Positions 7,764 to 15,146 of a stretch of DNA of 59,202 bases are shown here, piece by piece. Each line of letters opens with the position of its first letter. Positions within the stretch are counted from its first letter, which is position 1. The stretch spans positions 1 through 59,202 of the forward strand of contig JARIBO010000014.1 of NCBI GenBank assembly GCA_029257405.1, given 5' to 3'. The position numbers were made by a program, and so were the translations under genes. This DNA is from Caryophanales bacterium (GTDB lineage Bacteria; Bacillota; Bacilli; Bacillales; Amphibacillaceae). A model generated the notes under the pieces. The model did no database searches, was not told the origin of the DNA, and saw nothing but the letters and a program-made list of their open reading frames with translations.

Positions 7764-9314
7764 ATGTTAAAAGGAGTAGGTTCATGGATTGAAAAACATA
7801 GTGAAACTTTAAGTAATAAAGTAGCAATTATTTCTAAAGAAAAAAGAATAACCTATGAAGAATTAAATGATAGAATTAATCGTTTAGCAAATAAATTTAA
7901 AGAAATTGGAATTCATAAAGGAGATAGAGTTAATGGTTTGCTTTTAAATACAAATGAATTATTAGAAACAATGTTTGCTTGTGCAAAAATTGGCGCTATT
8001 TTTGTTCCAATTAACTTTCGATTAAGTGTGCAAGAAGTTGAATATATTGTAAGAGATTCAGGAGGACAATTATTTGTTTATGATGAGAGATTACAAGAAG
8101 TAGTAGAGGAGTTAAAAAAACTGGTACCTAATATGCATTATTTTATTAATGTCGGAAATAATCCTGCTGAAGATGATTTAGACTATGAAAAACTTTTACA
8201 AAGTGGATCTAATGAAGAACCACAAGATTACATTAAAGTAGATGACGTCCATCTAATGATGTATACATCAGGAACAACAGGAAGACCAAAGGGTGTTATG
8301 CTAACTCATAAAAATACAATATGGAATGCAATTAACGCATTAGATTTCTTCACACCATTACCAGAAGATATAACATTAACTGTTGCTCCACTATTTCATA
8401 TTGGCGCCATGAATATATTTACGACACCTACCTTATATAAAGGCGGAACAGTTGTATTACTTGATGTTTTTAATCCATCTGAATTGTTGCAAACAGTTGA
8501 AGAAGAAAAGGTTAATACATTATTTTTAGTTCCAGCAATGTGGTTAGCGATTATTAATTCACCAAATATTGGAGATTATAATTTGAGTTCATTAAGATTA
8601 AACGGTTCTGGCGGATCACCTTGTCCAATAACTATAATTGAATTTTTCCAAAAACGTAATATACCTTTTTTTGAAGGATTTGGACTTACAGAAACAGCAC
8701 CTCTTGTATCCATGTTAGATGCAGAAAATAGTCATCGAAAAAATGGTTCTGTAGGAAAATCTCCAATGCATTCTGATTTTCGCATTGTAAATGAAAATGA
8801 CAAAGATGTAAAAGTAGAAGAAGTAGGTGAACTAATTGTTCAAGGTCCGAATGTGATGGCAGGTTATTGGAATAAGCCTTTGGAAACAAAAAAAGCTATG
8901 AAGGATGGTTGGTTTTACACCGGTGATCTAGCGAAACTTGATGAAGAAGGATTTTTGTATATTGTTGATCGTAAAACAGACATGATTATTACTGGCGGAG
9001 AAAATGTTTATCCAATTGAAGTGGAACAAGTGTTGTTTAAACATCCCAATATAAAAGATGTAGCAGTTATCGGATATCCCGATGAAAAATGGGTGGAAAC
9101 TGTTAAAGCATTCATAGTAGTTAAAGATCCTAAAAAAGAAGTTGTAATAGAAGAAATTAGAGAGTTTTGTAAGGGAAAACTTGCACGCTTTAAATTACCA
9201 AAACATATTGAATTACTGGAAGCACTTCCAAGAAATGCAACAGGTAAAGTGCTTAAACATGAATTAAGAAAAGAAGACTTAATAGAAATGAAAGGATTAA
9301 AGTCTCTTAATTAA
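7764..9314 (+). CDS. Acyl-CoA ligase (AMP-forming), long/medium-chain type
   Basis: Activates a carboxylic acid to its CoA thioester with ATP. The ANL-family motifs are present: YTSGTTGRPKGVMLTHKN (P-loop), GFGLTETAPLV, YTGDLAKLD, DRKTDMIITGGENVYPIEVE and the C-terminal catalytic lysine in RNATGKVLKHELRK. I choose ATG 7764 (516 aa), which has AAAGGAG about 11 bases upstream and gives the usual N-terminus. A longer in-frame reading from ATG 7683 would add 27 residues (MKQVNLKSLSTYGFYYG...) and also has a fair ribosome site. First gene after the sigma-54 promoter; it probably charges the pathway substrate. Substrate class is inferred only from context. Confidence 0.9.
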   Translation: MLKGVGSWIEKHSETLSNKVAIISKEKRITYEELNDRINRLANKFKEIGIHKGDRVNGLLLNTNELLETMFACAKIGAIFVPINFRLSVQEVEYIVRDSGGQLFVYDERLQEVVEELKKLVPNMHYFINVGNNPAEDDLDYEKLLQSGSNEEPQDYIKVDDVHLMMYTSGTTGRPKGVMLTHKNTIWNAINALDFFTPLPEDITLTVAPLFHIGAMNIFTTPTLYKGGTVVLLDVFNPSELLQTVEEEKVNTLFLVPAMWLAIINSPNIGDYNLSSLRLNGSGGSPCPITIIEFFQKRNIPFFEGFGLTETAPLVSMLDAENSHRKNGSVGKSPMHSDFRIVNENDKDVKVEEVGELIVQGPNVMAGYWNKPLETKKAMKDGWFYTGDLAKLDEEGFLYIVDRKTDMIITGGENVYPIEVEQVLFKHPNIKDVAVIGYPDEKWVETVKAFIVVKDPKKEVVIEEIREFCKGKLARFKLPKHIELLEALPRNATGKVLKHELRKEDLIEMKGLKSLN

Positions 9315-9345
9315 AATAATGAAAAAAAGATAAGGAGAATGAACT

Positions 9346-9939
9346 ATGGAAAAGTGGGAAGCAGCATGGCAACCTATGATAGATGCTATAGGAAAAGATT
9401 TTTTGAAAGAAGAGCGACCATCAGGTGCAGATGAAGTAGAGAAAGGAGCTATAAGAAAATATTTAGAGCCATTAGAATTTGATTGTGCTTTACATTATGA
9501 TAAAAAAATTGCTGTGAAAAATGGTTATGAAAATATTATCGCACCATATAGTAGTTTACTTACTTGGACTTTACCTCCTTATTGGAGTCCAGGAACAAAA
9601 ACGTTCACGAGTTCAAATAGAAATGCTCAACCAGATCAAAATCCTTTATCAGATATAGATACAGGTGGTCTTGCACCTAAAACAACTGGTTTTTTTGCGA
9701 CTGATATTGAAATTGATTATATTCGACCAATTATTGTAGGTGATCGTTTAAGACGAGTAGGTGAAAAATTATTATCTTGTGTACCAAAAGAGACCCAAGT
9801 GGGTCGAGGGGCTTTTATGGTTTGGGAATCTGAAATATACAACCAATTAGATGACCTAATCGCAAAAATAAGAATTGGAACGTATAGTTATAACAATTAT
9901 CCAAACAAATTAAAAATATGCGATGAAAAGAGGAATTAA
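9346..9939 (+). CDS. MaoC/FAS1-like dehydratase domain protein, non-catalytic-type subunit
   Basis: 197-aa hot-dog-fold protein of the MaoC N-terminal (FAS1-like dehydratase) group. It opens with a tryptophan-rich segment and contains YENIIAPYSSLLTWTLPPYW and the IEIDYIRPIIVGDRLRRVGE core typical of the group. It lacks the D-x-N-x-x-H hydratase motif that its downstream partner has. Heteromeric hydratases of this type (for example the steroid side-chain ChsH1-ChsH2 enzyme of mycobacteria) hydrate enoyl-CoA. The pairing is supported by adjacency and by overlap with the next ORF region. AAGGAGAATGAACT precedes the ATG. Confidence 0.8.
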   Translation: MEKWEAAWQPMIDAIGKDFLKEERPSGADEVEKGAIRKYLEPLEFDCALHYDKKIAVKNGYENIIAPYSSLLTWTLPPYWSPGTKTFTSSNRNAQPDQNPLSDIDTGGLAPKTTGFFATDIEIDYIRPIIVGDRLRRVGEKLLSCVPKETQVGRGAFMVWESEIYNQLDDLIAKIRIGTYSYNNYPNKLKICDEKRN

Positions 9940-9940
9940 A

Positions 9941-10408
9941 ATGGAAGGTAAAGTTGTAACTGAAAAACAAAAATATTGGGATGAAGTAATAGAAGGAGAA
10001 GAACTTCCGTCATTTGATTTTCCATTAAGTGTTTACCGTCTTGTTATGGAAGCAGGTGCAAATCGAGATTTTAATTCAATTCATCATAATTCTGACTATG
10101 CAAAAAAAAGTGGAGCACCAGAAATGTACGCAAATAACTTTTTTTTACAAGGCATGTGGGAAAAAGTAGTTCGTGCATATATTGGTAATCAAGGAGTTTT
10201 TAAGTCATTAAAAAAATTTAGAATGAACTCATTTAACATAGTTGGAGATACAGTTATTACAAAAGGCGTTGTAAAGAAAAAATGGAAAGATAAAAATGAG
10301 TTTTTTGTAGAAATTGAAATGTGGTCTGAAAATTCACGAGGTATTTCAGTTGGACCAGGAAAAGTGGTAGTTACATTACCAAAAAATAGGAGAGAATTCA
10401 AATTATGA
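9941..10408 (+). CDS. MaoC-like enoyl-CoA hydratase, catalytic subunit
   Basis: 155-aa hot-dog protein. RDFNSIHHNSDYAKKSG fits the hydratase-2 signature D-x-N-x-[IV]-H-x5-[AS], with the Asp and His as the likely catalytic pair. It probably works with the preceding FAS1-like subunit to hydrate a trans-2-enoyl-CoA, one step of the island pathway. An ATG at 9923 is in frame, but AAAGAGGA (9926-9933) sits correctly for the ATG at 9941, inside the end of the previous gene or just after it. The stop overlaps the start of the following hydratase remnant by four bases, so the transcript is contiguous. Confidence 0.82.
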   Translation: MEGKVVTEKQKYWDEVIEGEELPSFDFPLSVYRLVMEAGANRDFNSIHHNSDYAKKSGAPEMYANNFFLQGMWEKVVRAYIGNQGVFKSLKKFRMNSFNIVGDTVITKGVVKKKWKDKNEFFVEIEMWSENSRGISVGPGKVVVTLPKNRREFKL

Positions 10409-10662
10409 AAAGTCCTGTAGATTATAATATTAAAAATAAGCTAGCATATATTACATTGAATCGACCCAAAGACATGAGTTCAATGACACTAAAAGGACTT
10501 GATTTATTAAAAGAAGCAGTTATTCGCTTGCAAAGTTTACTAATGAACGAAGCGCTAGAAGCAGAATCGAACCATGCTAGCAAAGCATTCATGAGTGAAG
10601 ATATAAAAGAAGGTATTACTGTATTTGCAGAAAAACGTAAACCTAATTTTAAAGGTTATTAA
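10405..10662 (+). pseudogene. Enoyl-CoA hydratase remnant with internal in-frame deletion
   Basis: The 85-codon ORF keeps the N-terminus of a crotonase (YNIKNKLAYITLNRPKDMSS... to about residue 38) and the C-terminal end (from about residue 47: EALEAESNHASKAF, SEDIKEGITVFAEKRKP). About 170 central residues that hold the oxyanion-hole glycines and the catalytic glutamates in normal 255-265-aa enzymes are absent. The frame is kept and AGGAGAG precedes the ATG, so a short peptide may still be made. A full-length relative lies at 12392-13180. I read it as a decaying gene. Confidence 0.85.
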
Positions 10663-10780
10663 AATTAAACTGCTTAAAAAACTTACTAAATATGTCCAAT
10701 AATTTGAACGATTGTATGAATTATCGAACACATGTATAAATCTAATTTTAAAAGAAGATTATTAAATAAGGTTTTCAAAC
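10663..10780 (+). promoter_or_regulatory. Upstream control region of the second sigma-54 operon
   Basis: The region holds ATTGTATGAATTAT (10711-10724), related to TTGTATGACTTGT upstream of the first sigma-54 promoter, and ACATGTATAAAT (10730-10741), also similar to that region. These are candidate activator-binding sites 60-85 bases upstream of the -24 element. No terminator is visible, so readthrough from the first operon is possible. Confidence 0.4.
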
Positions 10781-10799
10781 TTGGCATGATACTTGCAAT
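10781..10799 (+). promoter_or_regulatory. Second sigma-54 (-24/-12) promoter
   Basis: TTGGCATGATACTTGCAAT, differing at one position from the element at 7612-7630. GG (10783-10784) and GC (10795-10796) are again separated by 10 bases. The surroundings are also alike (ACTTGGCATGAT, TTAATA downstream). It precedes the carboxyltransferase gene. Confidence 0.92.
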
Positions 10800-10849
10800 G
10801 TTAATATATAGTATCACAATATAAAAGATAATATAGGAGGTTATATTTT

Positions 10850-12379
10850 ATGAGAGCAGATCAAATAAAATATCTTGAAGAAAAAGAAAGAATATTAAAA
10901 GGAGGAGCAAAAAAGTATCATGATTATAACGATTCAAAAAACAAAATATTCGTACGTGAAAGACTAGAAATATTGTTTGATGAAGGAACTATTATTGAAG
11001 ACGGATTATTCGCTAATAGTGAAGATCCAGAACTACCTGCTGATGCTGTTGTTTCAGGAATTGGAGAAATTAATGGTAGAGCAGTGTGTTTTATGGCAGC
11101 TGATTCTACAGTAAAAGCAGGATCATGGGGGGCAAAATCTGTTGAAAAAAATATTCGAATACAAGAAAAAGCAATTGATTTAAAATTACCCATGTTATAT
11201 TTAATTGATTCAGCTGGAGCTCGTATAACAGATCAGCTAGAAGTATTTCCTGGTAAAAGACATGGTGGACGCGTTTTTTATAATCAAGTTCAAATGTCGG
11301 GTGTTGTTCCACAAATTAGTATTTTGTTTGGACCATCGCCTGCAGGTTCTGCTTATGTACCAGCGTTTAGTGATTTAGTTATTATGGTAGAAGATAATGC
11401 GAGTGCGTATTTAGGATCACCTAGGATGGTTGAAATGGCTATAGGTGAAAAAACAACGATGGATGAAATGGGCGGAGCTAGAATGCATTGTAGCAAAAGT
11501 GGACTAGGTGATGTGTTAGTATCCTCAGAAAAAGAAGCTTTAGAAGTGTGTAAACAATATCTTAGTTATATGCCTCAAAATTATGCTGAAAAACCATTAC
11601 AAGTAGAACCACTTAGTCCAGTAAAGGGAAGAGAGATTGCTGATATTATTCCGGAAAGTAACAATGTTCCATTTGATATGCATGAATTAATTGACCAAGT
11701 AATAGATAAAGAAAGTTTCTTTGAATATAAAAAATTATTTGCACCTGAATTAATTACAGGTTTTTCTAGAATTGACGGAAAAGTAACTGGAATAATAGCT
11801 AATCAATCAAAAGTAAAAGGTGGGACATTGTTTGTTGATTCGCCAGATAAAGCAGCACGATTTATTTGGTTATGTAATGCATATCAAATTCCGCTCCTGT
11901 TTTTATCTGACGTTCCAGGTTATATGATTGGTTCAAATGTTGAACAAGCAGGAATAATTCGCCACGGAGCGAAAATGATTTCGGCTATTTCAGAATCCAC
12001 TGTCCCAATAATATCGATTATTGTAAGAAAGTGTTTTGGAGCGGGTTTATATGCGATGGGTGGACCAGCATTTGGTACAGATGCTGTGCTATCTTTACCG
12101 AGCGGGCAAATTGCTGTGATGGGTCCAGAAGCAGCAGTAAATGCAGTTTATTATAATAAAATACAAGAATTATCAGGTGATGAAAGGGAACAATTTGTTA
12201 AACAAGCTCGTGATATATATTCAGCAAATGTTGATATTCATAAATTAGCATCTGAACTAATTATAGATGGTATTATAGGTTTCGATGAACTTAGAAGTGA
12301 ATTAATCAGTAGATATAAACTTTATGAAACAAAAGAACGAGTGAATTTAACTAAGAGAAATTCTATACATCCAGTATAA
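10850..12379 (+). CDS. Acyl-CoA carboxylase, carboxyltransferase (beta) subunit
   Basis: 509-aa member of the PccB/MccB/YngE family, which transfers a carboxyl group from carboxybiotin to an acyl-CoA. Both crotonase-fold halves are present: RERLEILFDEGT, LYLIDSAGARI, FGPSPAGSAYVPAFSD and MGGARMH in the N half; LFLSDVPGYMIGSNVEQAGI, RKCFGAGLYAMGG and GPEAAVNAVY in the C half. AGGAGG precedes the ATG. It heads the second sigma-54 operon with a biotinyl carrier downstream, but no biotin carboxylase is encoded in the window. Geranyl-CoA, methylcrotonyl-CoA or propionyl-CoA type substrates are all possible; the AtuA neighbours favour a branched isoprenoid acyl-CoA. Confidence 0.92.
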   Translation: MRADQIKYLEEKERILKGGAKKYHDYNDSKNKIFVRERLEILFDEGTIIEDGLFANSEDPELPADAVVSGIGEINGRAVCFMAADSTVKAGSWGAKSVEKNIRIQEKAIDLKLPMLYLIDSAGARITDQLEVFPGKRHGGRVFYNQVQMSGVVPQISILFGPSPAGSAYVPAFSDLVIMVEDNASAYLGSPRMVEMAIGEKTTMDEMGGARMHCSKSGLGDVLVSSEKEALEVCKQYLSYMPQNYAEKPLQVEPLSPVKGREIADIIPESNNVPFDMHELIDQVIDKESFFEYKKLFAPELITGFSRIDGKVTGIIANQSKVKGGTLFVDSPDKAARFIWLCNAYQIPLLFLSDVPGYMIGSNVEQAGIIRHGAKMISAISESTVPIISIIVRKCFGAGLYAMGGPAFGTDAVLSLPSGQIAVMGPEAAVNAVYYNKIQELSGDEREQFVKQARDIYSANVDIHKLASELIIDGIIGFDELRSELISRYKLYETKERVNLTKRNSIHPV

Positions 12380-12391
12380 GGAGGCAGAAAA

Positions 12392-13180
12392 ATGAATTAT
12401 GAAACAATTATCTATGATAGTCTTGAAAAAGGTATTGTGAAAATCACATTAAATCAACCAGATAGTCGTAATGCGTTAACTCAACAATTAACAAAAGAAC
12501 TTTCTTCTGCTATCAAAAAAGCAGATCAAGATGATAATATTAAAGTTATTATTTTAACTGGAAGTGGAAAAGCTTTTTCAGCAGGCGGAAATGTAAACGA
12601 ATTCATAGAAAATACAAATAGAGATGTTCCAAGTCTTCATTTTGAAGGAAGAGAAAGTACAGAGTTATTTAAATTAGGGAGAACGATTCGAACACCGTTA
12701 ATTGCATCAGTAAATGGTCCTGCACTCGGTGGCGGATGTGGCATGGTGGCAATGTGTCATATTGCAATTGCATCTGATCAAGCAAAATTAGGGTTAACAG
12801 AATTACGATTAGGCATGGTTCCATTTGTTATTTTACCATGGATTAGAAAAGCGGTAGGTGATCGCAAAGCAATGGAACTTATGTTATCGGCTGATATTAT
12901 AAATGCAGAAGAAGCAAAGTTGAATGGACTTATTCATCGTGTTGTAGAAGCCGATAAATTAGAAGATGAAACTATGAAGTTTGCCAAGATGGTCGCATCA
13001 TATAGTCCTTTAGCAACAAAATTAGCATTAGATTCTTTTTATACAACAGAAAATATGAATATGATGGATGCATTTGATTACTTATCAACTTTAAGACTCG
13101 TTTCATTTAAGAGTAACGACGTTAAAGAAGGTGCAAATGCATTTTTAGAAAAAAGAACTCCAAAATGGACAGGTAAATAG
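12392..13180 (+). CDS. Enoyl-CoA hydratase/isomerase family protein
   Basis: 262-aa crotonase. ITLNQPDSRNALT marks the N-terminus, AFSAGGNVNEF and NGPALGGGCGMVAM form the oxyanion hole, and GLTELRLGMVPF carries the glutamate in the second catalytic position. The C-terminal FLEKRTPKWTGK is usual for bacterial hydratases of about 260 aa. It probably hydrates the unsaturated acyl-CoA made by the dehydrogenases or the carboxylated glutaconyl-CoA-type intermediate, the role AtuE has in pseudomonads. GGAGGC precedes the ATG; spacing to the carboxyltransferase is 12 bases. Confidence 0.9.
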   Translation: MNYETIIYDSLEKGIVKITLNQPDSRNALTQQLTKELSSAIKKADQDDNIKVIILTGSGKAFSAGGNVNEFIENTNRDVPSLHFEGRESTELFKLGRTIRTPLIASVNGPALGGGCGMVAMCHIAIASDQAKLGLTELRLGMVPFVILPWIRKAVGDRKAMELMLSADIINAEEAKLNGLIHRVVEADKLEDETMKFAKMVASYSPLATKLALDSFYTTENMNMMDAFDYLSTLRLVSFKSNDVKEGANAFLEKRTPKWTGK

Positions 13181-13195
13181 AGAGGATGAATATTA

Positions 13196-13405
13196 ATGGA
13201 AATTAAATCACCAATGGGCGGAAATATGTGGAAAATGAAAGTAAAAGAAAACGATGAGGTAGAAGTAGGAGAAACACTCGCAATTTTAGAATCGATGAAA
13301 ATGGAGATTCCAGTTGATTCACCAAAAAAAGGAAGAGTAAAAAAAGTTGATGTAATAGAAGGTGATTTTGTGCAAGCAGATCAAATAATCTTAACTTTAG
13401 AATAA
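13196..13405 (+). CDS. Minimal biotinyl carrier protein (BCCP-like, 69 aa)
   Basis: A single biotinyl/lipoyl domain with nothing else. The biotin attachment motif is LESMKMEIPV with Lys35 as the modified residue; the half-domain symmetry (MGGNMWKMKVKENDEVEVGE and KKGRVKKVDVIEGDFVQAD) is clear. Length and form match YngHB of Bacillus subtilis. It probably shuttles carboxybiotin between a biotin carboxylase encoded elsewhere and the carboxyltransferase at 10850. GAGAGGATG precedes the ATG. Confidence 0.92.
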   Translation: MEIKSPMGGNMWKMKVKENDEVEVGETLAILESMKMEIPVDSPKKGRVKKVDVIEGDFVQADQIILTLE

Positions 13406-13421
13406 AAGGAGAGTGATTATA

Positions 13422-14798
13422 GTGAAGAAAGTAAGAGTAGGTGCAGGACAAGGTTTTTATGGTGATACATTAGATGGTGCATTAGCTAATGCAAAATATG
13501 GAAACTTAGATTATTTAGCATTTGATTCTTTGGCAGAATTAACAATGGCTATTTTAACAAAAGATAAACGTAAAGATGAGAATCTAGGTTATGTAAAAGA
13601 TCTTCCAATGACAATGAAAAAATTACTTCCTTTCGTTAAAGATAATGGACTTAAATTATTAACAAACGGTGGTGGGATTAATCCAATAGCAGCAAGAGAT
13701 AAAGTAATAGAGGTTGCTCAATCACTAGGGTACGAGGGATTAAAGGTAGCTGTTGTGACAGGTGATGATCTTTTACCTAGATTGGATGATTTACTGGCAA
13801 AAAACATTGAATTAACGGATTTAGAAACAGATGAAGAATTTTCAACTGTTCAAGAAAAAATAATGTTTGCTAATGCGTACATAGGTGCTCAACCTATTGT
13901 AAAAGCATTACGTGAAGGTGCTGACGTTGTAATTACTGGCAGAACGACAGATACAGCTCAATTTTTAGCACCGTTAATTTATGAGTATGGATGGAAAGAA
14001 AATGATTGGGATAAATTAGCTAGTGGTATTTTCATGGGACATTTATTAGAGTGTTCGGCCCAATCCACTGGTGGTAATTTTAGCGGAGGGTGGAAAGATA
14101 TAGAAGGATTTGATGAAATGGGCTATCCTATTGCTGAAGTTGAAGAGTCTGGTGATTTTATTATTACAAAAGTAGAAGAGCGTGGAGGACTAGTTTCAGT
14201 AGATACAGTTAGGCAGCAAACCTTATATGAAATACATGATCCTTCTGCTTATATAACGCCTGATGTTATTGTAGATTTGACAGCGCTAACAATTGAGCAA
14301 GTTAAACCTAATGTAGTACAAATAAAAGGCGTGAAAGGAAAACCAAAGCCAGACTCATTAAAAGCTGTGATGGGCTATCATAATGGATATATGAGTCAAG
14401 TTATGGTTGGTTATTCTTGGCCAAAAGCTTTAGAAAAAGCTCAAAAAGCAAATGAAATTATACGTTCACAAATTGAAAAATCAGGCCAAAAATATGAAGA
14501 GATAAGAACAGATTATCTCGGGTATAATTCGCTTCACGGATCTCTTGCTACAGAACCAAATGAAGATATTAATGAAATTTATTTACGGATGGCAGTAAAA
14601 AGTGATGATAAACGTAAAGCAAGTGGATTTGTTAGATTTTTCCCCCCAATTGCTTTAAATGGACCACCTTCTTTAGGCGGATTTGTCGGAAACACACCGC
14701 CTCGTGAATTAATAGGAATGTGGTCCACGCTTATCCCACGTGAAATTATAGAAAATTATGTAACGACAGAAGTACACGAGGTGAAAATTAATGGATAA
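13422..14798 (+). CDS. AtuA-family protein, N-terminal domain (DUF1446)
   Basis: 458 aa. RVGAGQGFYGDTLDGAL near the start, LTNGGGINPIAARDKV, AVVTGDDLLPRL, VVITGRTTDTAQFLAPLIYEYGW and SGGWKDIEGFDEMGYPIAEV are hallmarks of the AtuA N domain. AtuA is required for growth on acyclic terpenes such as citronellol in Pseudomonas, but its chemical role is not established. I take the GTG at 13422, which has AAAAGGAGAG 10 bases upstream, rather than the GTG at 13413. In many organisms this domain is fused to the small domain encoded by the next ORF; here the two are separate and overlap by 8 bases. Confidence 0.88.
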   Translation: MKKVRVGAGQGFYGDTLDGALANAKYGNLDYLAFDSLAELTMAILTKDKRKDENLGYVKDLPMTMKKLLPFVKDNGLKLLTNGGGINPIAARDKVIEVAQSLGYEGLKVAVVTGDDLLPRLDDLLAKNIELTDLETDEEFSTVQEKIMFANAYIGAQPIVKALREGADVVITGRTTDTAQFLAPLIYEYGWKENDWDKLASGIFMGHLLECSAQSTGGNFSGGWKDIEGFDEMGYPIAEVEESGDFIITKVEERGGLVSVDTVRQQTLYEIHDPSAYITPDVIVDLTALTIEQVKPNVVQIKGVKGKPKPDSLKAVMGYHNGYMSQVMVGYSWPKALEKAQKANEIIRSQIEKSGQKYEEIRTDYLGYNSLHGSLATEPNEDINEIYLRMAVKSDDKRKASGFVRFFPPIALNGPPSLGGFVGNTPPRELIGMWSTLIPREIIENYVTTEVHEVKING

Positions 14799-15111
14799 AG
14801 TAAAATTAGTAGACATTGCACAAGCACGTTCAGGAGATAAAGGAAATAACGTAGATTTAGGTTTATTTGCACCAGATAAAAAAACATATGATTTGCTTAC
14901 CACACAAGTCACAGCAGAAAAAGTAAAAGAACACTTTAAAGATTTAGTTAAAGGTGAAGTGATTCGATATGAATTACCAAATATATTAGCGTTAAAATTT
15001 GTATGTAAACAAGCACTTGATGGTGGTGGTTCGACATCTCTGCGAGTAGATACATTAGGAAAAACTTATAGTTCTAATTTATTACGATTAGAAGTAGATA
15101 TGAATCAATAA
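14791..15111 (+). CDS. AtuA C-terminal domain protein
   Basis: 106 aa starting with KLVDIAQARSGDKGNNVDLG, the signature of the small AtuA C-terminal domain, and ending in a TLRVD/LLRLEV-type strand after GGGSTSLRVDTLGK. The ATG lies inside the end of the preceding AtuA N-domain gene (8-base overlap), with GAGGTG as ribosome site, so the two halves are almost surely made together and act as one complex. Confidence 0.87.
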   Translation: MDKVKLVDIAQARSGDKGNNVDLGLFAPDKKTYDLLTTQVTAEKVKEHFKDLVKGEVIRYELPNILALKFVCKQALDGGGSTSLRVDTLGKTYSSNLLRLEVDMNQ

Positions 15112-15146
15112 AAATACTTAATATAAATTTAAAAGGTGTGATAAAT

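Noticed and set aside
12392-13180. Leucine degradation (YngJIHGFE-like) as the whole explanation of the island
   Set aside because: The carrier and carboxyltransferase resemble that set, but an HMG-CoA lyase and biotin carboxylase are missing while AtuA domains and MaoC hydratases are present.
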